Shown: in pieces, positions 50,785 through 58,846 of the stretch | How the letters are laid out: each line of letters begins with the position of its first letter | Position numbering within the stretch: position 1 is the stretch's first letter | From: Rhizobium sp. 16-488-2b | GTDB lineage: Bacteria > Pseudomonadota > Alphaproteobacteria > Rhizobiales > Rhizobiaceae | DNA length: 64,000 nucleotides | Reading direction: 5' to 3' | Assembly (NCBI RefSeq): GCF_017741815.1 | Contig: NZ_JAGHMF010000026.1 | Span: 62,001 to 126,000 of the forward strand | Notes under the pieces: model-generated | Database searches by the model: none | Told to the model about the DNA's origin: nothing | Seen by the model: only the letters and a program-made list of their open reading frames with translations | Made by a program: the position numbers and the translations under genes

Positions 50785-51800
50785 CAATTCATGCTCATGG
50801 CGGCCAGCCACTCGTCGATCCAGGCCTTGCGGTTATTGGCGACCTCATCCGAGCTCATAAGGAAGGTCTTCGACGGGTTGACGAGCTTGCCGAAAGCATC
50901 CGGCAACGGCTCCGAGGTCTTGGACACCGGCATCATCCAATTGTTGGTCGGGATTGTGTCCTGGAAGCCAGGGGTGACCATGAACTTCAGGAAGTCCTGC
51001 GCCAGCGCCTTGTCCGGCGCGTTCTTCAACAGCCCCGCGACCTCGATCTGGATGTAATGTCCCTCGGAGAAAGCGGCTGCCTGGTAGCGATCCGTGTTTT
51101 CCGAAACCATGTGATAGGCGGGCGATGTCGTATAGGAGAGCACCATCGGCGCCTCGCCCTTGGTGAACAGGCCATAGGCCTCCGACCAGCCTGGCGTCAC
51201 CGTCAGCACGCGCTTCTTGAGCTTCGCCCAGGCTTCCGGCGCCTTGTCGCCATAGACCGACTTCACCCAGAGAAGCAGGCCGAGGCCCGGTGTCGAGGTG
51301 CGGGGGTCCTCGATGACGATCTTCTGCGCGGGATCTCCGTCGACCAGCTCCTTCAGGCTCGCCGGCGGCGTCTTGATCGTCTGCGTGTCGTAGATCACGG
51401 CGAAATGGCCGTAGTCATAAGGCACGAAGACATCATCCTTGAAGCCGCCGGGGACCTGCAGCGCGCCGGTATCGACGCCGCTCGCATCGAACAGGCCGCT
51501 GGCCTTGGCTTCGGTGATGAGGTTGGTGTCGAGGCCGAGCACGACATCGGCCTTGGTGCCGGCACCTTCGAGCTTGAGACGCGACAGCAGCGCCACGCCA
51601 TCCGCAACGCTGACGAAGTTGACCGTGCAGCCACATGTCTTCTCGAATGCTGCCTTCACCTTGGGACCCGGGCCCCATTCGGAAGTGAAGCTTTCATAGG
51701 TGTAGATGGTGAGCGTCTTGTCGGCGGCGTGTGCTGCCGTTGCCGAAAAGCCAGCCAGCAGCATGGCAGCGCCGAGCGCATAGGTCTTGAAATGGGTCAT
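50784..51800 (-). CDS. thiB: Thiamine-binding periplasmic protein ThiB
   Basis: 338 residues with a Sec signal peptide (GAAMLLAGFSATAAHA). TIYTYESFTSEWGPG and CTVNFVSVADGVALL are ThiB-type openings, and YDYGHFAVIYD carries aromatic ligand contacts. It is the first gene of thiBPQ and lies 60 bases after a TPP riboswitch, which confirms thiamine rather than iron as cargo. Confidence 0.94.
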   Translation of the reverse strand: MTHFKTYALGAAMLLAGFSATAAHAADKTLTIYTYESFTSEWGPGPKVKAAFEKTCGCTVNFVSVADGVALLSRLKLEGAGTKADVVLGLDTNLITEAKASGLFDASGVDTGALQVPGGFKDDVFVPYDYGHFAVIYDTQTIKTPPASLKELVDGDPAQKIVIEDPRTSTPGLGLLLWVKSVYGDKAPEAWAKLKKRVLTVTPGWSEAYGLFTKGEAPMVLSYTTSPAYHMVSENTDRYQAAAFSEGHYIQIEVAGLLKNAPDKALAQDFLKFMVTPGFQDTIPTNNWMMPVSKTSEPLPDAFGKLVNPSKTFLMSSDEVANNRKAWIDEWLAAMSMN

Positions 51801-51859
51801 GACACCTCTCCTCTAGGTTCAATGAAGGGGAAAAGGGCGGTGCCTGGTGTCACGCGTCT

Positions 51860-51950
51860 AATCCCTCCGCCGGTGTTAGCCGGATCAGGTTCCGCGGGTT
51901 GGCTTTCGCAAGCCTCTCAGCCAAGCATCTGGAAGATACGAGGCACCCCG
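51860..51950 (-). ncRNA. TPP riboswitch (THI element)
   Basis: On the minus strand the 5' part is GGGGTGCCTCG, then CTGAGA at 51920-51915, and the 3' half ACCTGATCCGGCTAACACC with GGAGGGAT. These are the invariant TPP-binding segments in correct order. It controls thiBPQ by transcription termination or start-site masking; a hidden SD is likely since only 60 bases separate it from the thiB ATG. Confidence 0.95.
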
Positions 51951-52033
51951 TTAGAGCGTCGCAAGATGTATATCCGTAGCCGGCGTCTGGCAAGAGTGGA
52001 CGTCGGCCCGGGTTCGTTGGCCAAGTTCGTTGG

Positions 52034-53569
52034 CTATTCGGCGGCCTCGGCAGCCGCTTTCGCGGGCGTAGCGCCACCCGTGCGCGGCAGTTGCACCGGC
52101 TTCAGCATGAGGGCCGCGAGCAGGCCGAGGAAGGCGATGAGGCAGGAGGTCAGGAACAACGGCACGAAGGCGCTGGCATAGGCATCCGCCACCGCCTGGC
52201 GCGCGGCTTCAGGCAAGGCCGCCATCATCTTCGGCGTCAGCTGCTCGACATTCTCGACGCCGGGGATAGACGCTCCCGTCCGACCGAGCTGCGAGCCGAT
52301 GATCGCACCATAGATGGAGATGGCGATCGAGGCACCGCCCATGCGCGACAACGTTACCGATCCGGTCGCCGCCCCGACATCGCGGGCGGGCGCCGCATTC
52401 TGCACGCCGATGATCGGCACCTGCTGCGCCAGACCGATACCGATGCCGTGCACCGCCATGATCGCGCCGATGATCATCACGGGTGTTCCGGCATGCACCT
52501 GCGACAGCAGCGCGAAGGCCACCGTGCCGAAGGAGAGGCTGGCGACGGCGAACGGCTTGTAGCGTCCCGTCGCCGAAATGAACCGCCCGGCCGACAGCGA
52601 GCCGCATACGATGCCGCCAGTGAGAAGAATGAAGAGCGCACCGGCGGCCGAAGGCGACAGGCCTGTGGTCGTCTGCAGAAACAGCGCGAAGTAGTTGACC
52701 ATGCCGATCCCGATCGCGCCGCTCATGACCGACATGACAAGCAGCAGGCCGAATGTCGGGTTACGAAACAGCGACAGCGGAACGATCGGCTCGGCGGCAC
52801 GACGCTCCACCAGCACCCAGCCGATGGCACAGACGATTCCGAGCGCGATGATCGCAAGATTGCCCGGCGCGACGAGCGAGCCGAAAAGCTGGCTGCCATC
52901 GGCGGCAAGCACGATGCAGCTGGTGGTCATCGCCAAGAGCAGCGCGCCGGCATAATCGATCTTCGGACGGCGGTTCGGTTTGCGGTAGGGCAGCATGAAG
53001 GCCAGCCCGGCGATCACGATCGCGCCGATCGGCACGTTGACGAGAAAGATCGAGCGCCAGCCGAACAGATCGCTCATCGCGCCACCGAGGACAGGGCCGA
53101 TGGCGCCGGATGCCATCAGCACAAGGCTGGAATAGCTCTGGTATTTCGCCCGCTCGCGCGGCTCGAACAGATCGGCATTGACGGCGAAGATCGACACCAT
53201 GATGCCGCCGCCGCCGAGCCCCTGCAGCACGCGCGCCGCGATCAGCGTATCCATCGACACGGCCAGACCGCACAGCGTCGAGCCCACGGTGAAGATGATG
53301 ATCGCCGCCATCATCACGTATTTGCGCCCGAAGAGGTCGCCGAGCTTGCCGTAGAGCGGCATGACAGCGCTGACGGCAAGGAGATAGGCCGAGCCGATCC
53401 AGCCGAAGCGCTCGATCTGGCCGAACTCGCCGACGATAGTGGGCAAGGCAGTGGCCACGATCTGGTTGTCGAGCGTGGCCATGAAAAGGGCGGCCGTCAG
53501 GAAAAGAAAGAGAATGAGCCGGCGACGGGGATCCGTGACCAGAGGCTGCGCGGCGACTTGCATGTTCAT
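52034..53569 (-). CDS. DHA2-family MFS drug exporter (EmrB/QacA type)
   Basis: 511 residues from MNMQVAAQPLV. Fourteen hydrophobic segments; DHA2 motifs LDNQIVATALPTI in helix 1, the loop GKLGDLFGRKYVMM, and RVLQGLGGGGIMVS in helix 4. It would export amphipathic drugs or metabolites with protons. The partner emrA-type gene is absent. The divergent MarR regulator and the palindrome between them suggest substrate-induced expression. Confidence 0.92.
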   Translation of the reverse strand: MNMQVAAQPLVTDPRRRLILFLFLTAALFMATLDNQIVATALPTIVGEFGQIERFGWIGSAYLLAVSAVMPLYGKLGDLFGRKYVMMAAIIIFTVGSTLCGLAVSMDTLIAARVLQGLGGGGIMVSIFAVNADLFEPRERAKYQSYSSLVLMASGAIGPVLGGAMSDLFGWRSIFLVNVPIGAIVIAGLAFMLPYRKPNRRPKIDYAGALLLAMTTSCIVLAADGSQLFGSLVAPGNLAIIALGIVCAIGWVLVERRAAEPIVPLSLFRNPTFGLLLVMSVMSGAIGIGMVNYFALFLQTTTGLSPSAAGALFILLTGGIVCGSLSAGRFISATGRYKPFAVASLSFGTVAFALLSQVHAGTPVMIIGAIMAVHGIGIGLAQQVPIIGVQNAAPARDVGAATGSVTLSRMGGASIAISIYGAIIGSQLGRTGASIPGVENVEQLTPKMMAALPEAARQAVADAYASAFVPLFLTSCLIAFLGLLAALMLKPVQLPRTGGATPAKAAAEAAE

Positions 53570-53595
53570 CGGATGATCTTTCAGGGTTTCGTCGC

Positions 53596-53620
53596 ATTTA
53601 TGTGCTATCAGCATATAAAT
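53596..53620. promoter_or_regulatory. Candidate MarR operator between exporter and regulator
   Basis: ATTTATGTGC and GCATATAAAT form an inverted repeat (9 of 10 pairs) around TATCA. CATAAAT occurs again at 53631-53637. It lies between the two start codons. Confidence 0.6.
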
Positions 53621-53685
53621 GTCAATGTCACATAAATGACAGCAGCATGTTTTCTTGCGCGACAGTTCCTGCTATCGTCCCGCGC

Positions 53686-54222
53686 ATGAACGATACCGCA
53701 GAAGAGACCCGCGAGCCGGACGCCGCGATCGAGGACATCGTGCATATTGGGCAGAGCATGACCCGTATGCGGATGATCACGGGGCGGCGCCTCATCGCCC
53801 GCCTCGCCATCGCCAAGGTGGCGCCTGATATCGAGCTCTCGCATCTCGACGTGCTCGATGCCGTCATGCGAGCCTCCGAGCAGGGCGAGGTTACTGTCGG
53901 CACCATAGCCGAGGCCATGCGCATCGACCCCTCGCGCGCCAGCCGCATCGTCGCCGATATGGTGGGCAGAAACGTCCTGCAACGCGCCGCCTCGCAGCAG
54001 GATGCAAGGCGCATCCTCGTGGAGGTCACGCCTTTCGGTCAGCGGCTCCTGCAGGAACTGAAGGCCCAGAAGCTCGCCATCATCAAGGACGTGATCGCCG
54101 ACTGGTCCGCGGAAGAAGCGGAAACCTTCGCCGGACTGTTCGACAAGTTCATGGGCGGATTCGAACGCGTGTTCGCCGTCAAGGACAAGAACCTGCCACC
54201 TGCGCCAAGCCTGTCAAAATAA
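53686..54222 (+). CDS. MarR-family regulator of the exporter
   Basis: 178 residues from MNDTAEETREPDAA. The winged helix is VGTIAEAMRIDPSRASRIVADMVGRNVLQRAASQQDARRILVEVT, the MarR signature including the DxRR-like wing. The frame is open upstream to 53602 but those residues lack family likeness. It is expected to repress itself and the divergent exporter and to release DNA on ligand binding. Confidence 0.9.
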   Translation: MNDTAEETREPDAAIEDIVHIGQSMTRMRMITGRRLIARLAIAKVAPDIELSHLDVLDAVMRASEQGEVTVGTIAEAMRIDPSRASRIVADMVGRNVLQRAASQQDARRILVEVTPFGQRLLQELKAQKLAIIKDVIADWSAEEAETFAGLFDKFMGGFERVFAVKDKNLPPAPSLSK

Positions 54223-54231
54223 GCGCACGAA

Positions 54232-54245
54232 TTGATCTGAATCAA
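54232..54245. promoter_or_regulatory. FNR/FixK-type box upstream of ompW
   Basis: TTGATCTGAATCAA, a perfect TTGAT-N4-ATCAA anaerobox, 60 bases before the OmpW start. ompW is under FNR control in enterobacteria, so oxygen control here is plausible. Confidence 0.75.
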
Positions 54246-54304
54246 TCTATTGATTGGCGTCATTTCCTAAAGCTCTGCTGGACGTAAAATTCAGGAGAGA
54301 ATCA

Positions 54305-54985
54305 GTGAACCCCCGCCATTTCAAACTCAAAGCCATTTTTGCAGCCGCCGCTCTCGCCAGCGCCGCATTTCCGGCTATGTCCGCCGACCTGACCCAGCCG
54401 ACCGCGGCACAGGAAGCGACACAGAGCCAGAGCCCCTGGATGATCCGCCTGCGCGCGCTCGGCGTCATTACCCAGGATTCCGGCTACGTTGGCGGCGTCG
54501 CGGGATCGGATCTCTCCTATTCGGACACCGTCATTCCTGAATTCGACGTCACCTACTTCTTCACCGACAACATTGCCGCCGAACTCATTCTCGGTACGAC
54601 ATTCGCCAACGTCACCGGCGAAGGCTCGATCGACGGGCTCGGCAAGATCGGCAAGACCTGGCTGCTGCCGCCGACCGTCACGCTGCAGTATCACTTCAAC
54701 GACTTCGGCAACTTCCATCCCTACGTCGGCGCCGGCCTGAACTACACGATCTTCTACAACGAGAAGGGCAAGAGCGCCCAGAGCCTCGATATCGACAACA
54801 CCTTCGGCGTCGCGCTCCAGGCCGGCTTCGACTATATGTTCGACGAGCACTGGGGCCTCAATGTCGACGTCAAGAAGATCTTCCTGCGTCCCGATTTCAA
54901 CGTGAACGTCGGCGGCGCCGATATGACCGGCAAGGCCAAACTCGATCCCTGGCTGATCGGCGCCGGTGTGACCTACCGGTTCTAA
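54305..54985 (+). CDS. ompW: OmpW-family outer-membrane protein
   Basis: 226 residues with a GTG start preceded by CAGGAGAG; a signal peptide ends near AMSADL. Eight-stranded barrel signature: WMIRLRALGVITQDSGY, PEFDVTYFFTDNIAAEL, FHPYVGAGLNYTIF and the C-terminal Phe in WLIGAGVTYRF. It may let small hydrophobic molecules pass the outer membrane. The stop codon TAA is the first part of a palindromic repeat. Confidence 0.9.
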   Translation: MNPRHFKLKAIFAAAALASAAFPAMSADLTQPTAAQEATQSQSPWMIRLRALGVITQDSGYVGGVAGSDLSYSDTVIPEFDVTYFFTDNIAAELILGTTFANVTGEGSIDGLGKIGKTWLLPPTVTLQYHFNDFGNFHPYVGAGLNYTIFYNEKGKSAQSLDIDNTFGVALQAGFDYMFDEHWGLNVDVKKIFLRPDFNVNVGGADMTGKAKLDPWLIGAGVTYRF

Positions 54986-55088
54986 AGCATGTCGCGCAAA
55001 AGTGTGCAGCGGTTTTGCGGCACCGACATGCGACAGACAAAGGCTTAAAGCGTGGCAAGCGAATCCGAAGGATCGCGACGCGCTTTAG
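54984..55088. repeat. Interspersed mosaic palindromic repeat
   Basis: GCATGTCG (54987-54994) pairs with CGACATGC (55024-55031) and CGCAAAA pairs with TTTTGCG inside it; then AAAGCG (55048 region) pairs with CGCTTT (55080-55085). Two joined palindromes of this kind are found at many intergenic places in rhizobial genomes. It begins at the ompW stop codon. Confidence 0.75.
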
Positions 55089-55179
55089 CCAGGCTTTATC
55101 GCAGAAACGCCGGAGGGCGCGGACAAACCATGTCCGCGCCCTTTCCCTTTTCCTCCGCTTTGCGCTATGGGCAATGCCC

Positions 55180-55830
55180 ATGAGCCAATCCACCTTCACC
55201 ATCCTGCTCGGCGGCGAGCTGCACATGACGGAGCGCCTTCGCGCCGCCGTCTCGGGCAGCCGTTTCATCGCGGCCGATGGTGGCATGCGGCACGCGCTGG
55301 CGCTCGATGTCAGGCCGGAACTCTGGGTCGGCGATTTCGATTCCACGCCGGATGATCTGACGGCCGCATTCTCGGACATTCCGAGAAAACCCTACCCCGC
55401 CGCCAAGGCCGCCACCGATGGCGAGATCGCCGTGTCGGAGGCGATCGCCCGCGGTGCAAAGCGGCTGATCCTCGTCGGCGCCCTTTCAGGCGACCGTTCA
55501 GACCACGCGCTGCAGCACTTGCTCTACGCCGTCAGCCTCGCCGAGACCGGCCTCGATGTACTGCTCACCTCGGGCACGGAAGAAGCCGTGCCGCTGATCG
55601 CGGGCAGCATTACGCTCGACCTGCCGAAGAACAGCCTGTTTTCCGTGCCCGCCTTCAGCGAGCTCAACGGCCTCTTCATCGAGAACGCCCGCTATCCGCT
55701 CAGCGATTTCCATTTGCCCTTCGGCTCGTCGCGCACCATTTCCAATGTCGCGGAAGGCCCCGTGCGCTTCTCGCTTGAAAGCGGCCGTGCCATCGTGCTC
55801 GCCCGCCCTTACGATCTTTCCGGAGTCTGA
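55180..55830 (+). CDS. thiN: Thiamine pyrophosphokinase
   Basis: 216 residues from MSQSTFTILLGGEL. The TPK catalytic segment reads FIAADGGMRHAL, ELWVGDFDSTPD and PAAKAATDGEIAVSEA; LVGALSGDRSDHALQ is the conserved loop. It transfers pyrophosphate from ATP to thiamine, giving TPP, the ligand of the riboswitch 3 kb away. The open frame extends to 55015 through the palindromic repeat. Three bases separate it from the ABC-F gene. Confidence 0.9.
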   Translation: MSQSTFTILLGGELHMTERLRAAVSGSRFIAADGGMRHALALDVRPELWVGDFDSTPDDLTAAFSDIPRKPYPAAKAATDGEIAVSEAIARGAKRLILVGALSGDRSDHALQHLLYAVSLAETGLDVLLTSGTEEAVPLIAGSITLDLPKNSLFSVPAFSELNGLFIENARYPLSDFHLPFGSSRTISNVAEGPVRFSLESGRAIVLARPYDLSGV

Positions 55831-55833
55831 TTT

Positions 55834-57657
55834 TTGGCGCCCCCTATCCTTAAACTCGACGATATCTTCCTGAGCTTCGGCGGCGCGCCGCTTCTGGCGG
55901 GTGCTGCCCTGCAGGTGGAGCCCGGCGACAAGATCTGTCTTGTCGGCCGCAACGGCTCCGGCAAGTCGACGCTCCTGAAGATCGCCGCCGGCATGGTGGA
56001 GGCGCAGTCCGGCGAAGTGTTCCGCCATCCATCATCGACGGTGCGCTATCTCGAACAGGCGCCCGATTTCGCCGGCTACAGCACTGTGCAAGCTTATGCG
56101 GAAGCTGGCCTCGGGCCGGGCGACGATCCCTACCGCGTCACCTATCTGCTCTCGCATCTCGGCCTCACCGGCGAGGAAGACCCGAAGAACCTCTCGGGAG
56201 GCGAAGCGCGCCGCGCGGCGCTTGCGCGCGTTCTGGCGCCCGAGCCCGATATCCTGCTCTTGGACGAGCCGACCAACCATCTCGATCTTCCCACCATCGA
56301 ATGGCTGGAAGGCGAGCTGCAGAAGACCCGCAGCGCGCTGGTTCTCATTTCGCACGACAGGCGCTTCCTCGAAAAAGTCTCGACCGCCACCGTCTGGCTC
56401 GACCGCGGCACCTCGCGCCGCCTCGACCGCGGCTTCGCCCATTTCGAGGCCTGGCGCGACCAGGTGCTGGAAGCCGAGGAGATGGAACAGCACAAGCTCG
56501 GCAAGGCAATCGAGCGCGAGGAGCACTGGCTGCGCTATGGCGTCACCGCGCGCCGCAAGCGCAACATGCGCCGCCTCGGCGAGCTGCAGACGATGCGCGC
56601 CAGCTATCGCGGCCACAAGGGTCCGCAGGGCACCGTGCAGGCGACCGTTTCCGACGCGCAGGAATCCGGCAAGCTCGTCATCGAAGCCGACAAGATCACC
56701 AAGACCTATGGCGAGCGCCCGATCGTCACGCCGTTTTCGATCCGCGTTCATCGCGGCGATTGCATCGGCCTCGTCGGCCCGAACGGCGCCGGCAAGACGA
56801 CGCTCCTGAAGATGCTGACCGGCCAGCTGCCGCCCGACACCGGCATCATCAAGCTCGGCACCAATCTGGAGATCGCCACGCTCGACCAGAAGCGTGAGGA
56901 TCTGAACCCCGAGGACACGCTAGCGCATTATCTGACCGACGGGCGCGGCGAGAACCTGCTTGTCAACGGCGAGCAGCGCCATGTGACCGGCTACATGAAG
57001 GAATTCCTGTTCCAGCCGGAGCAGGCCCGCACGCCGATCAAGAACCTCTCGGGCGGCGAACGCGCCCGCCTGATGCTCGCCCGCATGCTGGCGCGGCCGT
57101 CCAACTTGCTGATCCTCGACGAACCGACCAACGATCTCGACATCGAGACGCTGGACCTCCTGCAGGAGGTCGTCGCCGGCTTCCCTGGTACCGTTATCCT
57201 CGTCAGCCACGACCGTGACTTCCTCGACCGCACCGTGACCTCGACCATCGCACCTGCTGTTCCCGATGCGCCCGATGGCCGCTGGATCGAATATGCCGGC
57301 GGCTATTCCGACATGCTGGCGCAGCGCAAGGGTGCAGCCGACGAGCGCAAGAAGGCGGAGAAAGCCGAGAAGGCGAAAGCGCAGGATGCGGCCCCTACCG
57401 CCGAAGCGCCGAAGGGCAAGGGAAAGCTCTCCTTCAAGCAGAAATTCGCGCTCGAAAACCTCCCCAAGGAGATGGCCAAGGCCGAAGCCGAGATCGCCAA
57501 GCGCGAGGAAAAGATGGCCGACCCCAACCTCTTCTCCAAGGACCCCACGACCTTCAACCGCCTGGCCGCCGAGATGGAGAAATTCCGCGACAGCCTGGTG
57601 AAGATGGAAGAAGAGTGGCTGGAACTCGAAATGCTCCGGGAAGAGCTGGAGGGCTGA
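55834..57657 (+). CDS. ABC-F family ATPase (Uup-like)
   Basis: 607 residues with a TTG start. Two ABC domains on one chain: GRNGSGKSTLLK / NLSGGEARRAAL / ILLLDEPTNHLDL, and GPNGAGKTTLLK / NLSGGERARLML / LLILDEPTNDLD, joined by a helical linker (about 240-300). The C-terminus is a charged coiled coil (RKKAEKAEKAK and onwards), as in Uup. No membrane segments. ABC-F proteins act on ribosomes; Uup is also tied to DNA repair. Confidence 0.93.
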   Translation: MAPPILKLDDIFLSFGGAPLLAGAALQVEPGDKICLVGRNGSGKSTLLKIAAGMVEAQSGEVFRHPSSTVRYLEQAPDFAGYSTVQAYAEAGLGPGDDPYRVTYLLSHLGLTGEEDPKNLSGGEARRAALARVLAPEPDILLLDEPTNHLDLPTIEWLEGELQKTRSALVLISHDRRFLEKVSTATVWLDRGTSRRLDRGFAHFEAWRDQVLEAEEMEQHKLGKAIEREEHWLRYGVTARRKRNMRRLGELQTMRASYRGHKGPQGTVQATVSDAQESGKLVIEADKITKTYGERPIVTPFSIRVHRGDCIGLVGPNGAGKTTLLKMLTGQLPPDTGIIKLGTNLEIATLDQKREDLNPEDTLAHYLTDGRGENLLVNGEQRHVTGYMKEFLFQPEQARTPIKNLSGGERARLMLARMLARPSNLLILDEPTNDLDIETLDLLQEVVAGFPGTVILVSHDRDFLDRTVTSTIAPAVPDAPDGRWIEYAGGYSDMLAQRKGAADERKKAEKAEKAKAQDAAPTAEAPKGKGKLSFKQKFALENLPKEMAKAEAEIAKREEKMADPNLFSKDPTTFNRLAAEMEKFRDSLVKMEEEWLELEMLREELEG

Positions 57658-57664
57658 TCGCCCT

Positions 57665-58060
57665 CTACGCCGCCGAAAGCTGAGCCTCGATCGCCGCCTT
57701 GTCGACGATCGACCACACGTTGGCGATCTTGCCCTCGGCAAACTCGTAGAACACGTTCTCGGAAAACGAGATTCGCCTGCCGTTGACCGGCAACCCGAGA
57801 AACATGCCTTGCGGGCTGATGTTGAAATTCAGCCGGCTGGCCACCGTGGTGTCATCGGCGATCAGAATCTGGACGTCGAAATGGAGGTCGGGTATCGCGC
57901 GAAACTCGGCCTCACGCGCCTGCCGATAGCCATAGAGGCCAACCATCTGGCCGTTATAGCGCACATCCTGCTCGACATATGTCCCAAGGTTTTCCCAATC
58001 TTGGAAATTCAGACAGTCGATATAACCGCGATACAAATCCGCAAGGCTCTTCTCCAGCAT
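57665..58060 (-). CDS. SnoaL/ester-cyclase-like protein
   Basis: 131 residues from MLEKSLADLYRGYID, with GGGAGAG before the ATG; earlier ATG at 58078. NTF2/SnoaL fold of the polyketide-cyclase type: LNFQDWENLGTYVEQDVRYNG, IPDLHFDVQILIADDTTVASR and ISFSENVFYEFAEGKI. Substrate unknown. It converges on the ABC-F gene. Confidence 0.8.
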   Translation of the reverse strand: MLEKSLADLYRGYIDCLNFQDWENLGTYVEQDVRYNGQMVGLYGYRQAREAEFRAIPDLHFDVQILIADDTTVASRLNFNISPQGMFLGLPVNGRRISFSENVFYEFAEGKIANVWSIVDKAAIEAQLSAA

Positions 58061-58207
58061 CCAAGCTCTCCCACCCATTGGCAATCCTTGCCAGATAGTT
58101 CCCGTCTCCGAGCCGGAAACCCTCACATTTCATTGATTGGCCAGCGCTGAGACCTCGTGCCTAATCTCCCGAAGGCTCCCGCCCCCGGAGCCATGAGGAG
58201 AAAACCC

Positions 58208-58831
58208 ATGTCTCGCTATCTGATTACCAGCCATGTCGCGGCGCTTGCCATCGGCATTCTTCTGAGCGCGTCGCAGATCACATCGGCAGCAGATGCGCAG
58301 CGTGTGCGCGTTCGTGGCGATATCGCGAGCCTTTCCAGCGACACGCTCGTCGTCAAGACCCGCGAGGGCGCCGACCAGACCATTGCACTGAAGCCCGAAT
58401 GGAAGGTTGGCGGCATCAAGAAGGCGTCGGTCGAAGACATCAAGCCCGGCGATTTCGTCGGCATCGCCTCGCTGCCCAAACAGGACGGCGGCGATGGCGC
58501 GCTTGAGGTCCTGATTTTTCCGGCAGCCATGAAAGGCACCGGCGAAGGTAGCCGCCCCTGGGACCTGAAGCCCAACAGCAGCATGACCAACGCAACCGTC
58601 GCCAAGGCGGTCAAATCCGTCGATGGCCACACCGTGACACTGACCTATCAGGGCAAGGAAAAGACCATCTCGATATCGGACGATACGCCGATCGTGACCT
58701 TCACCGCCGCACAGAAATCGGACCTGACGCCAGGCGCACATGTCATCGTCATGGGCGAGAAGACAGCGGACGGAACGGTCTCCGCGGCACAGGTCACGGT
58801 CGGCACCAACGGCATCGTTCCGCCGATGTGA
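58208..58831 (+). CDS. Periplasmic protein with two DUF5666-like beta domains
   Basis: 207 residues from MSRYLITSHVAAL, with GAGGAG before the ATG. A signal peptide ends near TSAADA. Two similar halves: RVRGDIASLSSDTLVVKT...VEDIKPGDFVGIASL and AKAVKSVDGHTVTLTY...KSDLTPGAHVIVMG, each an OB-like beta unit of the DUF5666 kind. Function unknown. Confidence 0.75.
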   Translation: MSRYLITSHVAALAIGILLSASQITSAADAQRVRVRGDIASLSSDTLVVKTREGADQTIALKPEWKVGGIKKASVEDIKPGDFVGIASLPKQDGGDGALEVLIFPAAMKGTGEGSRPWDLKPNSSMTNATVAKAVKSVDGHTVTLTYQGKEKTISISDDTPIVTFTAAQKSDLTPGAHVIVMGEKTADGTVSAAQVTVGTNGIVPPM

Positions 58832-58846
58832 TCCCGATCGAAGCGA

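Noticed and set aside
52091..53635. 514-codon open frame opposite the DHA2 exporter
   Set aside because: Mirror frame with extreme His/Arg/Asp content.
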